The position numbers and the translations under genes were made by a program. Below are positions 1 to 6,765 of a DNA stretch of 7,290 nt, one piece after another; within the stretch, counting starts at the first letter, position 1; every line of letters begins with the position of its first letter. The notes beneath the pieces are model-generated. The model was not told the DNA's origin. It ran no database searches and saw nothing but the letters and a program-made list of their open reading frames with translations. The DNA is from Candidatus Poseidoniaceae archaeon. Its GTDB lineage: Archaea > Thermoplasmatota > Poseidoniia > Poseidoniales > Poseidoniaceae. The DNA is taken from NCBI GenBank assembly GCA_013329295.1, contig DUKP01000198.1, positions 3,062-10,351 on the forward strand, read 5' to 3'.

Positions 1-1692
1 AAGACTGGAAATTATATTATTACAGGTGATGAAAATGGCAAATTAAAATTGTGGGATAATGAAGGAGAACCACAAAATCTTGAAATTGAAGTCGGGGAGG
101 AAATTACTGGCTGTGATTTCAGTAGCATGGATGCAAAAATAGCATTTTCTACCAAATCAGGTAACATTTTTTCTTACACACTAACTGGGACTTCACTTCA
201 ATCTAGAGACTTAGGAGATAATTATGGATTGAAGTGGTCTCAAAATAATGATATACTATATGTTTTAAACTCAGATAATAAGCCAAAATTATTAGCATTG
301 GATGGTTCAACTTTTGAGATTATCCATTCTACTAGTTTATTACATAAATCATTAGATTTTTCAATGGAAGAATCTAATGGTTTGCTTTCCAAGTTCTATG
401 TAGCAACAGATACAAATCATGTTGCGATTTATGGAACTCCAACATACCCTAATGGATATGGACTTATGGGTTCAGATTTAGATGGTGATAATATCCCTGA
501 TACTTTTGACTTGGATGATGATGGTGATTCATTTTTGGATGATTGGGATTTTAATTGTCTTAACTCAACTATTTGCAGTAGAGAACCAGATTTACAAACT
601 ATAAGGTCAATGGTTATTGATATTAATGAAAATACACTTATTATCGAAGATGTATATACAATGTCATTGATAGACACATATATATTCAGAAATTTGACAC
701 GGAAAGCTATAATCGCTGATGATTTGATAGGTTATGATGAAACAAACTTGATCGAAAACGCATTTTGTGATAACATGGATAAAAATGACTATGTTCAAAA
801 ATTAAGAAGTTCCATTGAATTGTCTGTTGGTCAAGTTACTAATGGCACCATTAACTGTGAAATAATTGATGGATTATTGTTCACTCAAACCTTGGACAAG
901 GAACAACTTAAGTTTAGATTTAAAACAATATTTGATGTCTCTCCTAACGTCACATTACCATTGAGTGTCACAATTAACCAACAAATTTCAGTTATTGATT
1001 CATCGATAACTCATATGGTCGAAAATCACCCGATTTTAATACAGCAAATAGATACAGATGGCGCACTATTGTACACTTTATGGTGGAATTCTGATGTTGC
1101 AGAGAATCCAAAATTAAACTTTACAGATTTGGAAAAAGAAGAATCAAAAATAAACTCTTTCGTTAAATTAGTTGAAGAAAATCAATTAATCATAGGACTA
1201 TTTTTATGCTCATCTATTATTCTATTATGGCTGATAGTTAGATGGCGAAACCTTTCATCAGTAATTCTAGATGATTCTGAATTTGAAGATTCTAGTGATG
1301 ATTTGAACGAAGATTATGAACAAAATTATAATCAACAATTACAAGTTGATAGTGAAGACATTTCTATTGACAATTCTGATAATTTGACGGCACATGTTAA
1401 TGATGAACCAATTATAGCTGAAGCAATTCCCGGTGAACAGCGACCAATTGATAGAAGAGCTTTTACACTAACTGATAATGAAGAATTTGTTGAACAAAAG
1501 GACATAAAAAGACGTACAGGTAGGACTCAAAGGAATGCACAAGGACCAATTATGAGTACCAAAAGAAAGAGACTAGATGGAAAATTGGATATACCAGGTG
1601 AGAAAATAATTTCTAAGAAAACATCTGTAAAGAAAGTTGTAGCAAAAAAGGTTAGAAAGGTACGTTCGGTAAAGAAAGATAATCAGAATTGA
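1..1692 (+). CDS. Membrane-anchored WD40-like surface protein with Asp-rich Ca repeat and basic tail (5' partial)
   Basis: The reading frame is open from base 1, so the true start lies upstream and 563 residues are visible. Residues 1-22 form the end of a WD40-type blade (GDENGKLKLWD). Roughly three more weak beta-propeller blades follow to about residue 150. Residues 158-183 are Asp-rich (DLDGDNIPDTFDLDDDGD), like thrombospondin type-3 or EF-hand-like calcium repeats. Residues 184-395 match no family I recognise; they hold four cysteines (186, 192, 256, 286) and five N-x-S/T sequons (N188, N231, N281, N316, N373). One transmembrane helix spans residues 396-413 and is followed by RWR, which suggests the N-terminal part is outside and the tail inside. 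The tail is acidic at about 421-475; its last 62 residues contain about 22 Lys/Arg. The stop codon overlaps the convergent mqnA gene by 10 bases. The architecture is read from the sequence. The topology is inferred and the function is unknown; binding or scaffolding at the cell surface is possible. A secretion signal cannot be checked here. Confidence 0.85.
   Translation, partial: KTGNYIITGDENGKLKLWDNEGEPQNLEIEVGEEITGCDFSSMDAKIAFSTKSGNIFSYTLTGTSLQSRDLGDNYGLKWSQNNDILYVLNSDNKPKLLALDGSTFEIIHSTSLLHKSLDFSMEESNGLLSKFYVATDTNHVAIYGTPTYPNGYGLMGSDLDGDNIPDTFDLDDDGDSFLDDWDFNCLNSTICSREPDLQTIRSMVIDINENTLIIEDVYTMSLIDTYIFRNLTRKAIIADDLIGYDETNLIENAFCDNMDKNDYVQKLRSSIELSVGQVTNGTINCEIIDGLLFTQTLDKEQLKFRFKTIFDVSPNVTLPLSVTINQQISVIDSSITHMVENHPILIQQIDTDGALLYTLWWNSDVAENPKLNFTDLEKEESKINSFVKLVEENQLIIGLFLCSSIILLWLIVRWRNLSSVILDDSEFEDSSDDLNEDYEQNYNQQLQVDSEDISIDNSDNLTAHVNDEPIIAEAIPGEQRPIDRRAFTLTDNEEFVEQKDIKRRTGRTQRNAQGPIMSTKRKRLDGKLDIPGEKIISKKTSVKKVVAKKVRKVRSVKKDNQN
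472..549 (+). other. Asp-rich calcium-binding repeat region within the surface protein
   Basis: Encodes residues 158-183, with spaced acidic motifs of the form DxDGDxIPD and DLDDDGD. This is the pattern of thrombospondin type-3 and bacterial or archaeal calcium-stabilised linker repeats. It separates the propeller from the sequon-rich domain and probably acts as a Ca2+-stiffened spacer outside the cell. The motif is seen in the sequence; Ca2+ binding is inferred from the family pattern. Confidence 0.7.
1186..1239 (+). other. Single transmembrane helix of the surface protein
   Basis: Encodes residues 396-413, an uninterrupted hydrophobic stretch of 18 residues rich in Leu and Ile. It is preceded by a polar, acidic region and followed directly by RWR. 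By the positive-inside rule the C-terminal tail of about 150 residues would be cytoplasmic. No other strongly hydrophobic segment is seen in the visible part of the protein. Confidence 0.8.
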
Positions 1693-2513
1693 ATAAATTC
1701 GGCACCATTTTCAAGTTCACAAGCATCTCTTAAAAATTGATTAAGACCCAAAATATGATCTTCATCTAATCTGTTAAAGACTTCGCTGAAGTACTGATCT
1801 AATCTTTCTACAGAGAGGCCAGAATTTTGTGAAGACAATTTAACAATCTCTTCTCTACGTACAGTGTTAGTCTCAAACTCAGTCAATTGCTCTAGCAAAC
1901 AGTTGTGAGCTTGTTTTATACTGGCTTTGGATGTATCTTTTCTAGCAGCAAATACCCCGAAAACCATTGGCTTACCTGTAATTTTTTGCCATTCAAGACC
2001 TAAGTCAAGAACCACTTTTTGAGGATATTTCTTTGATGCATCTAAGGCTCTATCACCAATAATTAAAGCGCCATCCGAAACAGATAGCATACTATCGATA
2101 TCTGGACCCATAACTGTTAGTTTGGGATTCAATCCATTTTGTTTTAATATGAATTTCATAAGTGCAACTGAAGATGATGAATCAGATGGTAAAGAAATAC
2201 TATTCATCTTATTTATTGGCACTGAGCCAAATAGCAATACACTTCCTACTTCGCCTTTAGAACAAATTCCAAGATCTGGAACTAATATCAAGTCATCTGA
2301 ATTTTTTGCATAATCAGCAGCAGGAATAGGCGCAATAATACAATCTCTTCTAAGTAAATGGCCAGTCAACCAAGAGGGTGGCGCTGAGAGAATATTCCAT
2401 TGGTCACTAAGTTGAAGAAAAAGTGGGTCACAATTCATAAATGCAACTCTACCAATAGTATTTTTCCAAGAAGAAAATTTACTTACTTTTGAATTAGAAT
2501 TCGTTACTACCAT
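1683..2513 (-). CDS. mqnA: Chorismate dehydratase MqnA (futalosine menaquinone pathway, step 1)
   Basis: MqnA (EC 4.2.1.151) removes water from chorismate to give 3-[(1-carboxyvinyl)oxy]benzoate in the cytoplasm. The protein has 276 residues from the ATG at 2513, a normal family length, with a periplasmic-binding-protein-like fold. Family landmarks, in order: GRVAFMNCDPLF near residue 21 (N27 at the position of a conserved active-site-region Asn), an APIPAADYA segment near 61, SKGEVGSVLLF at 85-95, ALIIGDRAL at 149-157, DLGLEWQKITGKPMVFGVF at 170-188, and a C-terminal GLNQFL at 256-261. The first segments distinguish it from the paralogous MqnD. An in-frame GTG at 2519 would add two residues. 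I prefer the ATG because AGGTG sits five bases before it and would be interrupted by the GTG start. The gene follows mqnE directly on the same strand and is probably co-transcribed with it. It supplies the substrate used by MqnE. The 3' end overlaps the convergent gene by 10 bases. Confidence 0.92.
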   Translation of the reverse strand: MVVTNSNSKVSKFSSWKNTIGRVAFMNCDPLFLQLSDQWNILSAPPSWLTGHLLRRDCIIAPIPAADYAKNSDDLILVPDLGICSKGEVGSVLLFGSVPINKMNSISLPSDSSSSVALMKFILKQNGLNPKLTVMGPDIDSMLSVSDGALIIGDRALDASKKYPQKVVLDLGLEWQKITGKPMVFGVFAARKDTSKASIKQAHNCLLEQLTEFETNTVRREEIVKLSSQNSGLSVERLDQYFSEVFNRLDEDHILGLNQFLRDACELENGAEFIQF

Positions 2514-2518
2514 ATTCA

Positions 2519-2523
2519 CACCT
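2519..2523 (-). promoter_or_regulatory. Shine-Dalgarno-like site for mqnA
   Basis: Reads AGGTG on the minus strand, five bases before the ATG at 2513, and it overlaps the TAG stop codon of mqnE. It matches the core of the archaeal anti-SD complement (GGAGGTGATC). It supports translation of mqnA as an internal cistron of the mqnE-mqnA transcript and decides the start in favour of the ATG over the GTG at 2519. Confidence 0.6.
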
Positions 2524-3730
2524 ATGTAATTACTTTAAGACGTCTAACACGCTTAGGAGGCTCTATGTTGACAATATTGAATTCAGTATAAATTGTATTT
2601 CTTTTTACTGGTACAAAACCAGCATCTGTAACGAGTTTTGCCATATGATAAATATCATAATTTAAACTTGAATCTGCGCCTGCTAAGTGCATTATAGATT
2701 CTTGACGAACTGTTCCATCCACATCATCTGCTCCAAAATTTAGAGCCAATTCTGCGACCTCATCACCGATATTCATTCTGTAAGCCTTGATATGCGGGAT
2801 AGAATCGAGCATAAGTCTAGAAACTGCAATTGTTCTTAGAATCTCATTAGATGTTGCCAATTGAGCTTCTGGCAATCTTGTTGAATCGGGTAGAAATGGG
2901 TATGGAACAAAACATTGGAATAAACTGTATTCATCTGCTAATTTTCTTAGTTTATCCATATGAACAAGTCTGTCATTAATTGTCTCAATTGTTCCAAACA
3001 ACATAGTACAATTAGACGGAATACCTAAAGCATGGGCTTGACGATGAATTTCCAAATATTCTTCTGAACTTTCTTTACCATTGCAAATTATTTCTCTAAT
3101 GCTATCATTAAGAATTTCTGCTCCGCCACCTGGAAGAGAATCCAGTCCAGCATTTCTCAATTTGGTCAAGGTTTCATTAAATGAAATTCCACTTTGTTGT
3201 GAAAGATGTTTGACTTCAACAGCAGTAAGTGCTTTAATTGAAATTTCAGGAAATTTTTCTTTAGCTGAAGAAATTAATTCAACATAGTGATCAACATTCC
3301 AATCAGGATGTAGCCCCCCTACGGAATGAACCTCATCTATTGATTTGGAAAATTTACTCATCTCTTCAAGATAATTTTCTATTGATAATTCATACGCATC
3401 AGATTGTTTTTTACTACGTCTAAATGCACAGAATTTACAGGCTAAAACACATATATTTGTTTGATTTATATGAACATTAGAATTGAAAAATACATGTTTG
3501 CCATATCTTGCAATCTTTACTAAGTTAGCCAATTGACCGACTTCAAACAAACTACTATGCTGGTACAATATGTGTCCGTCTGATATCGATAATCTCTGTC
3601 CATTACCGAGTTTACTGACTATATCCTTTAGTCCTACACTCCATTGTTTTTCTAGTAACAAAGGACGTAAATTATCCACCCAATTAGAATCATTACCCGC
3701 AATATCGGGCGATGAAATCCAATCAGTCAT
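2522..3730 (-). CDS. mqnE: Aminodeoxyfutalosine synthase MqnE (radical SAM)
   Basis: MqnE (EC 2.5.1.120) is a radical SAM enzyme. It adds the adenosyl radical to 3-[(1-carboxyvinyl)oxy]benzoate to form 6-amino-6-deoxyfutalosine, the second step of the futalosine menaquinone route. The protein has 402 residues. The [4Fe-4S] motif is CX3CX2C at C94, C98 and C101, preceded by NVHINQTNIC, typical of the MqnC/MqnE/CofH group. GGLHPD at 138-143, ALTAVEV at 167-173, LDSLPGGGAEI at 196-206 and TMLFGTIET at 242-250 point to MqnE rather than MqnC. The last 15 or so residues form a short basic tail (PPKRVRRLK). The ATG start lies just downstream of a TATA-like box at leaderless distance. mqnA follows after two to eight bases, so the two genes are probably one operon. 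The ATPase gene ends 43 bases upstream on the same strand. The family call is firm; the specific step is inferred from motifs and from the MqnA neighbour. Confidence 0.93.
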   Translation of the reverse strand: MTDWISSPDIAGNDSNWVDNLRPLLLEKQWSVGLKDIVSKLGNGQRLSISDGHILYQHSSLFEVGQLANLVKIARYGKHVFFNSNVHINQTNICVLACKFCAFRRSKKQSDAYELSIENYLEEMSKFSKSIDEVHSVGGLHPDWNVDHYVELISSAKEKFPEISIKALTAVEVKHLSQQSGISFNETLTKLRNAGLDSLPGGGAEILNDSIREIICNGKESSEEYLEIHRQAHALGIPSNCTMLFGTIETINDRLVHMDKLRKLADEYSLFQCFVPYPFLPDSTRLPEAQLATSNEILRTIAVSRLMLDSIPHIKAYRMNIGDEVAELALNFGADDVDGTVRQESIMHLAGADSSLNYDIYHMAKLVTDAGFVPVKRNTIYTEFNIVNIEPPKRVRRLKVIT

Positions 3731-3753
3731 ATCATGGGCTCGTTGCCATACTT

Positions 3754-3764
3754 CAAATATATAT
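3754..3764 (-). promoter_or_regulatory. Probable archaeal TATA box for mqnE-mqnA
   Basis: The minus strand reads ATATATATTTG here, inside the 43-base gap between the ATPase stop codon and the mqnE ATG. Its centre is about 28-30 bases upstream of the ATG at 3730. Archaeal TATA boxes sit about 26 bases before the transcription start, so the transcript would begin within a few bases of the start codon (leaderless or nearly so). No Shine-Dalgarno sequence is visible before mqnE, which fits. It implies that mqnE-mqnA has its own promoter even if some read-through from the ATPase gene occurs. Confidence 0.5.
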
Positions 3765-3773
3765 GTACAAAAT

Positions 3774-6665
3774 CTAACGACTATTACCTATGGCAAAAAT
3801 CTTAGAATTTACAATGAATTTTCTAAATTCTTCTATCACTACTACCAAAGACGATACAAAAATTATTATCATCCAATCATTCATTGACAACACTTTTGTA
3901 GATAATAGACCACTTATCTCAAAATTTGTTAATGGTATTGTTACATTTGCTAACTGAACAAAGAATAACAGCAAAGCGAAGGAGGCTAAGAATGCAATAT
4001 TTATCGCTTTATTTGAAAACACACCAAGTGAAAATATACTTTCTTCTTGAGACCTACAATTCATCACGTTGAATAATTGAAACATTATGAATACTGAAAG
4101 TGTCATAGTTTGGGCATGAACAAAACGGTCATCTGCATAATTCTCCCATTCAGAGATTGCTGCTTCATCTCCAGCTTGACAAGCAGCTTGATCAAACGGT
4201 AAATTAGTATCTTCAGATAATGGTAATCCACCACATGTCTCAAGCCCACCACCAGCTAAGAAGAAAACCAATAGTGTCCCTGTAACCATTACTGCTCCAA
4301 GATAGAAAATTAGCCAAATATCATTACGATTAGGTAATCCTTCATCTACTGGTCTTGGAGGCCTATTCATTACATTACCATGTTTCTTTTCAACACCTAA
4401 TGCAACAGCAGGAGGACCATCCATCAAAATATTAATCACCAAGATTTGAGTAGCAGTAAGTGGTAAATTCCATCCAAAAATCAACGTTGATATTATTATA
4501 AGGGATACTGCTGCGACATTCGTAGATACTTGATATCTTACGAAGTTACGTATATTTTGGTAAATTTTTCTACCTTCTTCAACTGCATGAACGATATTTG
4601 CAAAGTTATCGTCTTGAAGCACCATATCTGCTGCATCTTTAGCAACATCAGTACCAGAAATCCCCATTGCTATACCAATATTAGCTCTTGATAGTGCTGG
4701 TGCATCATTAACACCATCACCCGTCATTGCAACAATCTCGCCTTGGCTTTGTAGTGAACTAACAATTCGCATTTTTTGATCTGGAGCAACTCTAGAAAAT
4801 ATTGTCGAATTTATCGAAGCCTCATCCATTTCTGCATCTGAAAATTTAGATATTGCACCACCATTAACTGCAGGAATTCCACCATCTGTTATACCCAACT
4901 CTTTACCAATTGCAGTTGCTGTAAATTGCTGATCGCCAGTAATCATTTTTACTTTAATACCTGCATTTTGACAGATTTCAATAGCTTCCTTGACCTCTGG
5001 TCTTGGTGGATCCATTATTCCAATCAATCCAAGGAATATAAGCCCTGATTCTATTTTTTCCATATCGTACATATCTTCATCGTCATCAAGTTTACGAGCA
5101 CAAAGTGCTAATACTCTCATTGCTCTTCCAGCCATATCCTTGTTGGCTTCTGTTGCCTTATCGAAGTCAGCAGGCTCAATAGGAACTATTTCATCACCAG
5201 ATACTTTCCATTCAACTAAATCGATATATCCGCCAGCACCGCCTTTTGAAAATACCCACTTTTCTCCTTCATACTCATGTATAACAGACATTCGCTTTCG
5301 CTTCGTATCAAAGAAAAATTCATGAATTCGGCTATGTCTTTGAGCAAATTTTTGTACATCTCCGTTGATCTTCCATCCGGCAACTGCACAGGCTGAATCT
5401 GTTGGATCACCTAATGCTTCCCAAACTCCATCAGTCTTTTTTATTTGTGAATTATGGCAAAGGCTTAGACAAGCGGCTGCTAATCTAAAACCTAAATTGT
5501 TTTGATGTTTTGATAAATCATCATCTCCTAATGGTTTACCCTCAAGTAATATCTCACCTTTAGGTTTGAATCCTTCTCCAGTAATTTGGAAATTTCCTTC
5601 GGTTGTAGAAATTTGCCTAGCTGTCATCTGATTTTTTGTTAATGTACCAGTTTTATCAGAGCAAATAACTGTGGTGGAACCAAGTGTTTCTACCGCCTTC
5701 ATTCTACGAATTATAGCCTTATGGCGTGCCATATTACGCATTCCTAGTGCTAGTGTAATGACCAAAATAATTGGAAGTCCTTCTGGAACAATCGCTACGA
5801 AAATTGCTATGGCGATAATGAACTGATCAACGGCAGCTTCCCAAATGTCAAGTTTTGGATTACCATAGGCTATAATCATCTCAATTGAAACCAATAATAC
5901 CGCAACAATTAGGGCTATGAATCCAAGGAATTTACCTAAGGATTCTAATTTCAATTCAAGAGGTGTTTTAGGAGTATCTGAACTTGCTATATCACTGGCT
6001 ATTTTGCCTAATTGCGTTTTCATTCCTGTTGATACTACTACTCCAACTGCCCTTCCAGTAGCCACACATGTGCCCATGAATGCCATATTTTTCCTATCTG
6101 CAAGTAATGTATCAAGAGGTAAATTTTCAACAGATTTTTCGATTGTTAATGATTCTCCAGTTAGAGCCGATTCATCAATTCTACATTGATATGATTCCAA
6201 AATTCTAATATCAGCGGGAACATTTAATCCTTCATATAAATTTACAATGTCACCAGGAACCAATTGCGATGTTGCAATCTCGACATCCGTATCATTTCTA
6301 ACCACTACACATTGTGATACTGACATTTGTTTTAGAGACTCCATAGCCTGTTCTGCTTGACCTTCTTGCCAATAACCAAAATACGCATTTGCTGTTAGAA
6401 CCATAAAAATAAAGATTGCATCACCGGGTTCATCTGGATGAATTAAAAGTGCCACTATTGCCGCGCCAATTAACAAATAATTTAGTGGATCATTGTATTG
6501 AGATAAAAACCGTTTCCAACCTGGCACCCTTTCAGGTTCTGCGAGTTTGTTTTCTCCATATTTCTCTCGTCGACGATTGACTTCTTTATTAGAAAGACCT
6601 GAACGATTAACGTCTAAATCCGCCAAAACTTGATCAGTGCTCAATTGATGCCAATTATCATTCAT
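3774..6665 (-). CDS. P2A-type Ca2+-transporting P-type ATPase
   Basis: A complete P-type pump of 963 residues from the ATG at 6665, the normal length for SERCA/PMR1-type calcium ATPases. It moves cations out of the cytoplasm using ATP. Order: cation-ATPase N domain (about 5-70), M1-M2, actuator domain with TGES at 169-172, M3, M4 with VPEGLP (E295), phosphorylation motif DKTGT (D337), nucleotide-binding lysine region KGGA at 474-477, MITGD at 574-578, TGDGVNDAP hinge at 648-656, then M5-M10. M6 reads NILMDGPPA (N745, D749), as in secretory-pathway (SPCA/PMR1) pumps. SERCA site II ligands are kept (E295, N745, D749). Three site I positions differ (A719, M748, Q863), which suggests one ion per cycle. 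The outer M7-M8 loop is long and carries C811 and C828. A TTG at 6674 is an alternative start, but the ATG is preceded by AAGG at nine bases. The family is certain, Ca2+ is likely, and Mn2+ or another cation cannot be excluded. Confidence 0.93.
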   Translation of the reverse strand: MNDNWHQLSTDQVLADLDVNRSGLSNKEVNRRREKYGENKLAEPERVPGWKRFLSQYNDPLNYLLIGAAIVALLIHPDEPGDAIFIFMVLTANAYFGYWQEGQAEQAMESLKQMSVSQCVVVRNDTDVEIATSQLVPGDIVNLYEGLNVPADIRILESYQCRIDESALTGESLTIEKSVENLPLDTLLADRKNMAFMGTCVATGRAVGVVVSTGMKTQLGKIASDIASSDTPKTPLELKLESLGKFLGFIALIVAVLLVSIEMIIAYGNPKLDIWEAAVDQFIIAIAIFVAIVPEGLPIILVITLALGMRNMARHKAIIRRMKAVETLGSTTVICSDKTGTLTKNQMTARQISTTEGNFQITGEGFKPKGEILLEGKPLGDDDLSKHQNNLGFRLAAACLSLCHNSQIKKTDGVWEALGDPTDSACAVAGWKINGDVQKFAQRHSRIHEFFFDTKRKRMSVIHEYEGEKWVFSKGGAGGYIDLVEWKVSGDEIVPIEPADFDKATEANKDMAGRAMRVLALCARKLDDDEDMYDMEKIESGLIFLGLIGIMDPPRPEVKEAIEICQNAGIKVKMITGDQQFTATAIGKELGITDGGIPAVNGGAISKFSDAEMDEASINSTIFSRVAPDQKMRIVSSLQSQGEIVAMTGDGVNDAPALSRANIGIAMGISGTDVAKDAADMVLQDDNFANIVHAVEEGRKIYQNIRNFVRYQVSTNVAAVSLIIISTLIFGWNLPLTATQILVINILMDGPPAVALGVEKKHGNVMNRPPRPVDEGLPNRNDIWLIFYLGAVMVTGTLLVFFLAGGGLETCGGLPLSEDTNLPFDQAACQAGDEAAISEWENYADDRFVHAQTMTLSVFIMFQLFNVMNCRSQEESIFSLGVFSNKAINIAFLASFALLLFFVQLANVTIPLTNFEISGLLSTKVLSMNDWMIIIFVSSLVVVIEEFRKFIVNSKIFAIGNSR

Positions 6666-6674
6666 TATAATCAA

Positions 6675-6678
6675 CCTT
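6675..6678 (-). promoter_or_regulatory. Weak Shine-Dalgarno-like AAGG before the Ca2+ ATPase
   Basis: The minus strand reads AAGG followed by TTGATTATA and then ATG at 6665, a nine-base spacer. The match is short. It favours the ATG start over the TTG at 6674, which would directly abut the AAGG. A T-rich element around 6690-6696 (minus strand ATTTATC) lies about 28 bases before the ATG and could instead serve as a TATA box for a leaderless transcript. The sequence does not settle which applies. Confidence 0.3.
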
Positions 6679-6765
6679 AACTTAACGACGATAAATCAAC
6701 TTATCATATTGGTGGTGGTTTACCCATTCATTTTGCGATGTTTTGAACAATTAGATAATTTTAGC
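6679..6765. other. Divergent intergenic region between Ca2+ ATPase and OPT genes
   Basis: About 90 bases separate the two divergent start codons and must hold both promoters or their leaders. It contains a short GGT repeat (6711-6719) and AT-rich patches at 6690-6700 and 6749-6763. I see no strong TATA box at the expected distance before the OPT start, and no clear inverted repeat that would mark an operator. Confidence 0.4.

Noticed and set aside
49..51. TTG at 49 as the start of the surface-protein gene
   Set aside because: The frame is open to base 1, and the residues encoded before the TTG complete a WD40 blade ending in WD, so the gene starts outside the window.
429..677. Open minus-strand frame opposite the Asp-rich calcium repeat
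   Set aside because: Its Ser/Lys-rich product is simply the antisense reading of Asp codons; no start context or homology supports it.
2522..3730. Possibility that the radical SAM gene is mqnC or an F420 synthase subunit (cofH)
   Set aside because: GGLHPD, SLPGGGAEI and TMLFGTIET together, plus the adjacent mqnA, fit MqnE better. The family group is certain, but the choice within it rests on motifs read by eye.
3570..3887. Open plus-strand frame of about 105 codons across the mqnE start and the ATPase 3' end
   Set aside because: It is antisense to two well-supported genes, spans their promoter gap and shows no recognisable domain; low-GC DNA opens such frames by chance.
4990..5325. Open plus-strand frame of about 111 codons inside the ATPase gene
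   Set aside because: It lies opposite conserved P and N domain sequence of the pump, and its Ser-rich translation is the usual antisense shadow of Asp/Glu-rich coding DNA.
3774..6665. Possibility that the pump is a Na+/K+- or H+-type ATPase
   Set aside because: The M4 motif VPEGLP and the M6 motif NILMDGPPA match Ca2+ P2A pumps; the Na+/K+ type would show PEGLL and different M5-M6 residues.
6709..6765. In-frame upstream extension of the OPT protein from TTG or GTG codons
   Set aside because: The frame is open, but the translation is not OPT-like, and EPYIPAS normally lies close to the N-terminus, as it does from the ATG at 6766.
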